Shown here piece by piece: positions 59,540 through 64,000 of a stretch of DNA of 64,000 nt; the first letter of the stretch is position 1; each line of letters opens with the position of its first letter. This stretch comes from Planctomycetota bacterium (GTDB taxonomy: Bacteria; Planctomycetota; UBA1135; UBA2386), in assembly GCA_016713175.1 (NCBI GenBank), contig JADJPQ010000029.1:62001-126000 (forward strand). Direction: 5' to 3'. The notes beneath the pieces were generated by a model. That model saw only the letters and a program-made list of their open reading frames with translations. It ran no database searches and was not told the DNA's origin. The translations under genes were made by a program, and so were the position numbers.

Positions 59540-61808
59540 ATGGCAATTCAGATCGTTCCTCTGGTCCCCGGACTCGCACCGCGAAGCCCGATCGGCAAGT
59601 CGCTACGCAGCGCGACGGCGCTTTGCTTCGCCTTGGCGTTGGTCTGCGATTCGACCGTAGCGCAATCGGGACTGCAGGCCCCGGTGCCACACTCTTCGGT
59701 CCGGGGCTGGGCGCGGATCACGTTTGACACCGAGGGCCGCGCGGGTCGCGCTACCAAAGTCGCCGCTGGCTACGCCACATCGATCGTCCTCCGATCCGAC
59801 GGCCGACTGTTCCCCCAAGGCGAAGGTGTCAACCACAGCATCGACATCCCACCGCCACCGACCGGCCAAGTCTATGTCGATGTGGCGAACGGAGGCCTGA
59901 CAACCATAGGACTGCTCTCCGGCGGTGACGTGGTCTTCGGCGGCGAGATCGTGTACCCGTATCAATTCCCTTACCTCAGCGCGTCGCCACCGACCGGTCG
60001 CCGCTATGTCGCGGTGGCCGCCGGCGCAAACTTCGTCCTGGCGCTGCGAGACGACGGATTGATCGACGGTTGGGGCGACAATTCGAACGGCCAACGCACG
60101 CCACCCGCCTGGCCGCCCGGAGTTCGCCCGGTCAAGATCATGGCCGGAACGGTTCACTCGCTTGCGCTGTTGTCGAATGGAACGGCAGTCGCCTGGGGCC
60201 TCAACTTCCAGGGCCAGTGCTCCATCCCGCCGCTGCCGCCAGGAATGACCTGGGTCGACATCGCCGCCGGGGGCTTCCACGGCATCGGACTGCGCTCGGA
60301 CGGCGCGGTCGTGACCTGGGGCAACAACTACTTCTCGCAGGCGGGACCGGCTCCGGCGTTGCCCCCGGGCATCACCTATGTGGGTGTCGCGGCCGGGACA
60401 TGGAACACCTTCGCATTACGTTCCGACGGCAATCTCGAAACCTGGCCCAGCCTGCCGCCGGCACCCTCACTGCCGCCCGGAGTCCGCTACGTTCAGGCTG
60501 CGGGCGGCACGGTTCACGGAATCGCGCTCCGCTCGGACGGCAAGGTCGTTGGGTGGGGCGACAACGCCTCCCATCAGGCCGGCCTGCACTCCCTTCCGAC
60601 GGGGCTCGCGTTCACTTCCATAGCTGCCGGGTACGCTCACACCGTCGCGCTGCAGTCCGACGGAGCCGTGGCCTGTTGGGGCGACGACAGCGGCGGCACC
60701 TGCACCCCGACACCGCTCCCGCCCGGGCTCGTCTATCGGCACGTCGATGCCGGCTGGGGGCTCAGCGCCGCGATCCGTTCCGACGGCGCACTGATCATGT
60801 GGGGGCCCAACCTGCTGGCGACGACGATCCCCGCGCTCCCACCCGGCCTCGGGTACACCGACGTCGCCGTCTCGCACAACCACGCGGTCGCGCTGCGAAC
60901 GGACGGCACCGCGGTCGCCTGGGGCGACAACATGTTCGACAAGTGCAACATCCCCGCCTTGCCAACTGGCACCCGGTACGTGGACCTGGATGCGTGCGTC
61001 CACAACACGATACTGCTTCGCTCGGATGGCCAGATCGTGGTCCTCGGCGACAACGCCAGCAACCAGCAGAACGTGCCCGACATTGCCGCCAGGCAGGCAC
61101 TATGTCCGCGTGGCCGCCGGCGGCGGGCACTGCGCAGCTTTGGTCTCCGATGGCACCATCGTCCGCTGGGGCGCCAGTGGCAGTGGCCAGTACTATGTCC
61201 CCCTGCCGCCGCTTCCGCCTGGTGTTGTCTACGTCGAGATCGAAGGCGGCAACCAAAGGAGCATCCTCGTCGCCCGCCGGTCCGATGGTCAGGTCGTCGG
61301 CTTCGGCATGGTGGGCGACAACGAGCACTTCGTTCCCCCACTCCAATCAGGAACCTCGTACGTCCAGGTCGCCGCCAACCTGGCCTGCGTCGCCCGCGTC
61401 GGCCCGACCAGCACCTACGTGACGTTCGCAGCCGGCTGCGCGGGCAGCGGCCCCGTCACCCGCCTGGTGCCGGCGGACACCCCCCGGATCGGCACCGAAC
61501 TGCGCGTGCGCCTGTTCGACCTGCCAGCGAACCAGGCCCTGATGCTGCTTGGCTTCGAACCCGCACCGGGACTGCCGCGGAACATGGATCGCTTCGGCCT
61601 GACCGGCTGCCTGCTCCAGGTCGCGCCGGATGCAGTGAGCGCCTGGGCAGGAACGGGCGGAACTGCGGTGTTCTCGCTGCCGATTCCGGATGCGGTCGAA
61701 CTGATCGGCATCCGGTTCGCCAACCAGGCCTTCGTCTTCGACCCGACCGGCAATCCCGCCGGCGCCGTCCTGTCCGATGCAGCGCGCGCCGTCGTCGGCG
61801 CGCCCTGA
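59540..61808 (+). pseudogene. RCC1-repeat protein, copy 2 (frameshifted)
   Basis: The start (MAIQIVPLVPGLAP), signal peptide and first ~510 codons match copy 1. Near 61076 an extra base (GTGCCCGAC against GTACCGAC) shifts the frame after NASNQQNVP; the rest, to VVGAP at 61808, is preserved in another frame. Its ATG lies 4 bp after the end of unit 1. Confidence 0.85.
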
Positions 61809-61895
61809 CCATCGACCATTCTTGCTGCCGAGGCCGCTGGGGCCAGCGATTGCTGCCGTGCCGCCGTTCCCGCGGATCCCGCGGAATGGGGCCGC

Positions 61896-61923
61896 TTGAC
61901 ACGGTCGGCAAGTGAGGCATGAT
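61896..61923 (+). promoter_or_regulatory. Candidate promoter of the (GA)n gene, copy 2
   Basis: TTGACA (61896-61901), 16-bp spacer, CATGAT (61918-61923); kept between both units although neighbouring bases differ. Confidence 0.45.
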
Positions 61924-61972
61924 CAAGGCGTTCGGGCGAGACCGAACCGCCCCTATTGGGCAGGAGAAAACC

Positions 61973-64000
<2,028 letters not shown>

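Overview
The window looks like a high-GC member of the Planctomycetota. Evidence: Hanks-type Ser/Thr kinases fused to formylglycine-enzyme-like or TPR domains, an ECF-type sigma factor, many large secreted proteins (kelch, RCC1, beta-helix) that share one kind of C-terminal module, a cytochrome c/PHM-like copper oxidase paired with a 'CPI' redoxin, and a DUF3500 protein. The assignment is inferred from gene families; no rRNA or tRNA gene was seen.

Layout. 1-13 kb: secreted proteins, two receptor-like kinases, a sigma factor and small unknown genes. 13-20 kb: aspartyl-tRNA synthetase (aspS), a kelch protein and a subtilisin-like protease. 20-26 kb: a minus-strand lipid/envelope cluster (desaturase-Rossmann fusion, phosphatidylserine decarboxylase, secreted protein, membrane sulfatase-fold protein) divergent from a thioesterase and an alpha/beta hydrolase. 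26-35.6 kb: kelch protein, DUF3500, DUF1080-like protein, YqhA-like protein, OPT transporter, and the PHM-like oxidase with its redoxin. 35.7-46.0 kb: a mobile-element island. 46.0-49.7 kb: the 3' end of a beta-helix gene, then a four-gene operon (aldo/keto reductase, SDR, FAH hydrolase, mutarotase) that fits oxidative catabolism of a 6-deoxysugar such as L-fucose or L-rhamnose. 49.9-64 kb: two tandem secreted paralogues, then a tandem duplication of about 4.95 kb, each unit holding an RCC1-repeat gene and a gene with a (GA)n tract just after its start codon.

The island is three elements deep. An IS110-type transposase gene is split by an IS3-type element, whose orfB is in turn split by a 3,845-bp TniA/TniB-type transposon. 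That transposon is flanked by CTTGATC on both sides, and removing it plus one repeat restores orfB in frame. Around this nest lie remnants of a second copy of the same transposon in the opposite orientation (an ATPase fragment at 35.69-35.99 kb and a terminal end at 45.75-46.03 kb). They bracket lower-GC cargo: a sigma-like gene and a Cys-rich secreted protein followed by a membrane-anchored protein.

The most unusual feature is in the tandem duplication. In the second copy a (GA)35 tract lies between a GTG start with a good ribosome-binding site and the hydrophobic core of the signal peptide, and the frame is open. In the first copy a shorter tract leaves the start out of frame. This has the layout of a contingency (phase-variation) locus controlling export of a surface or secreted protein. 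The two duplicated units are broken reciprocally: the RCC1 gene is intact in copy 1 and frameshifted in copy 2, while the (GA)n gene is frameshifted in copy 1 and open in copy 2.
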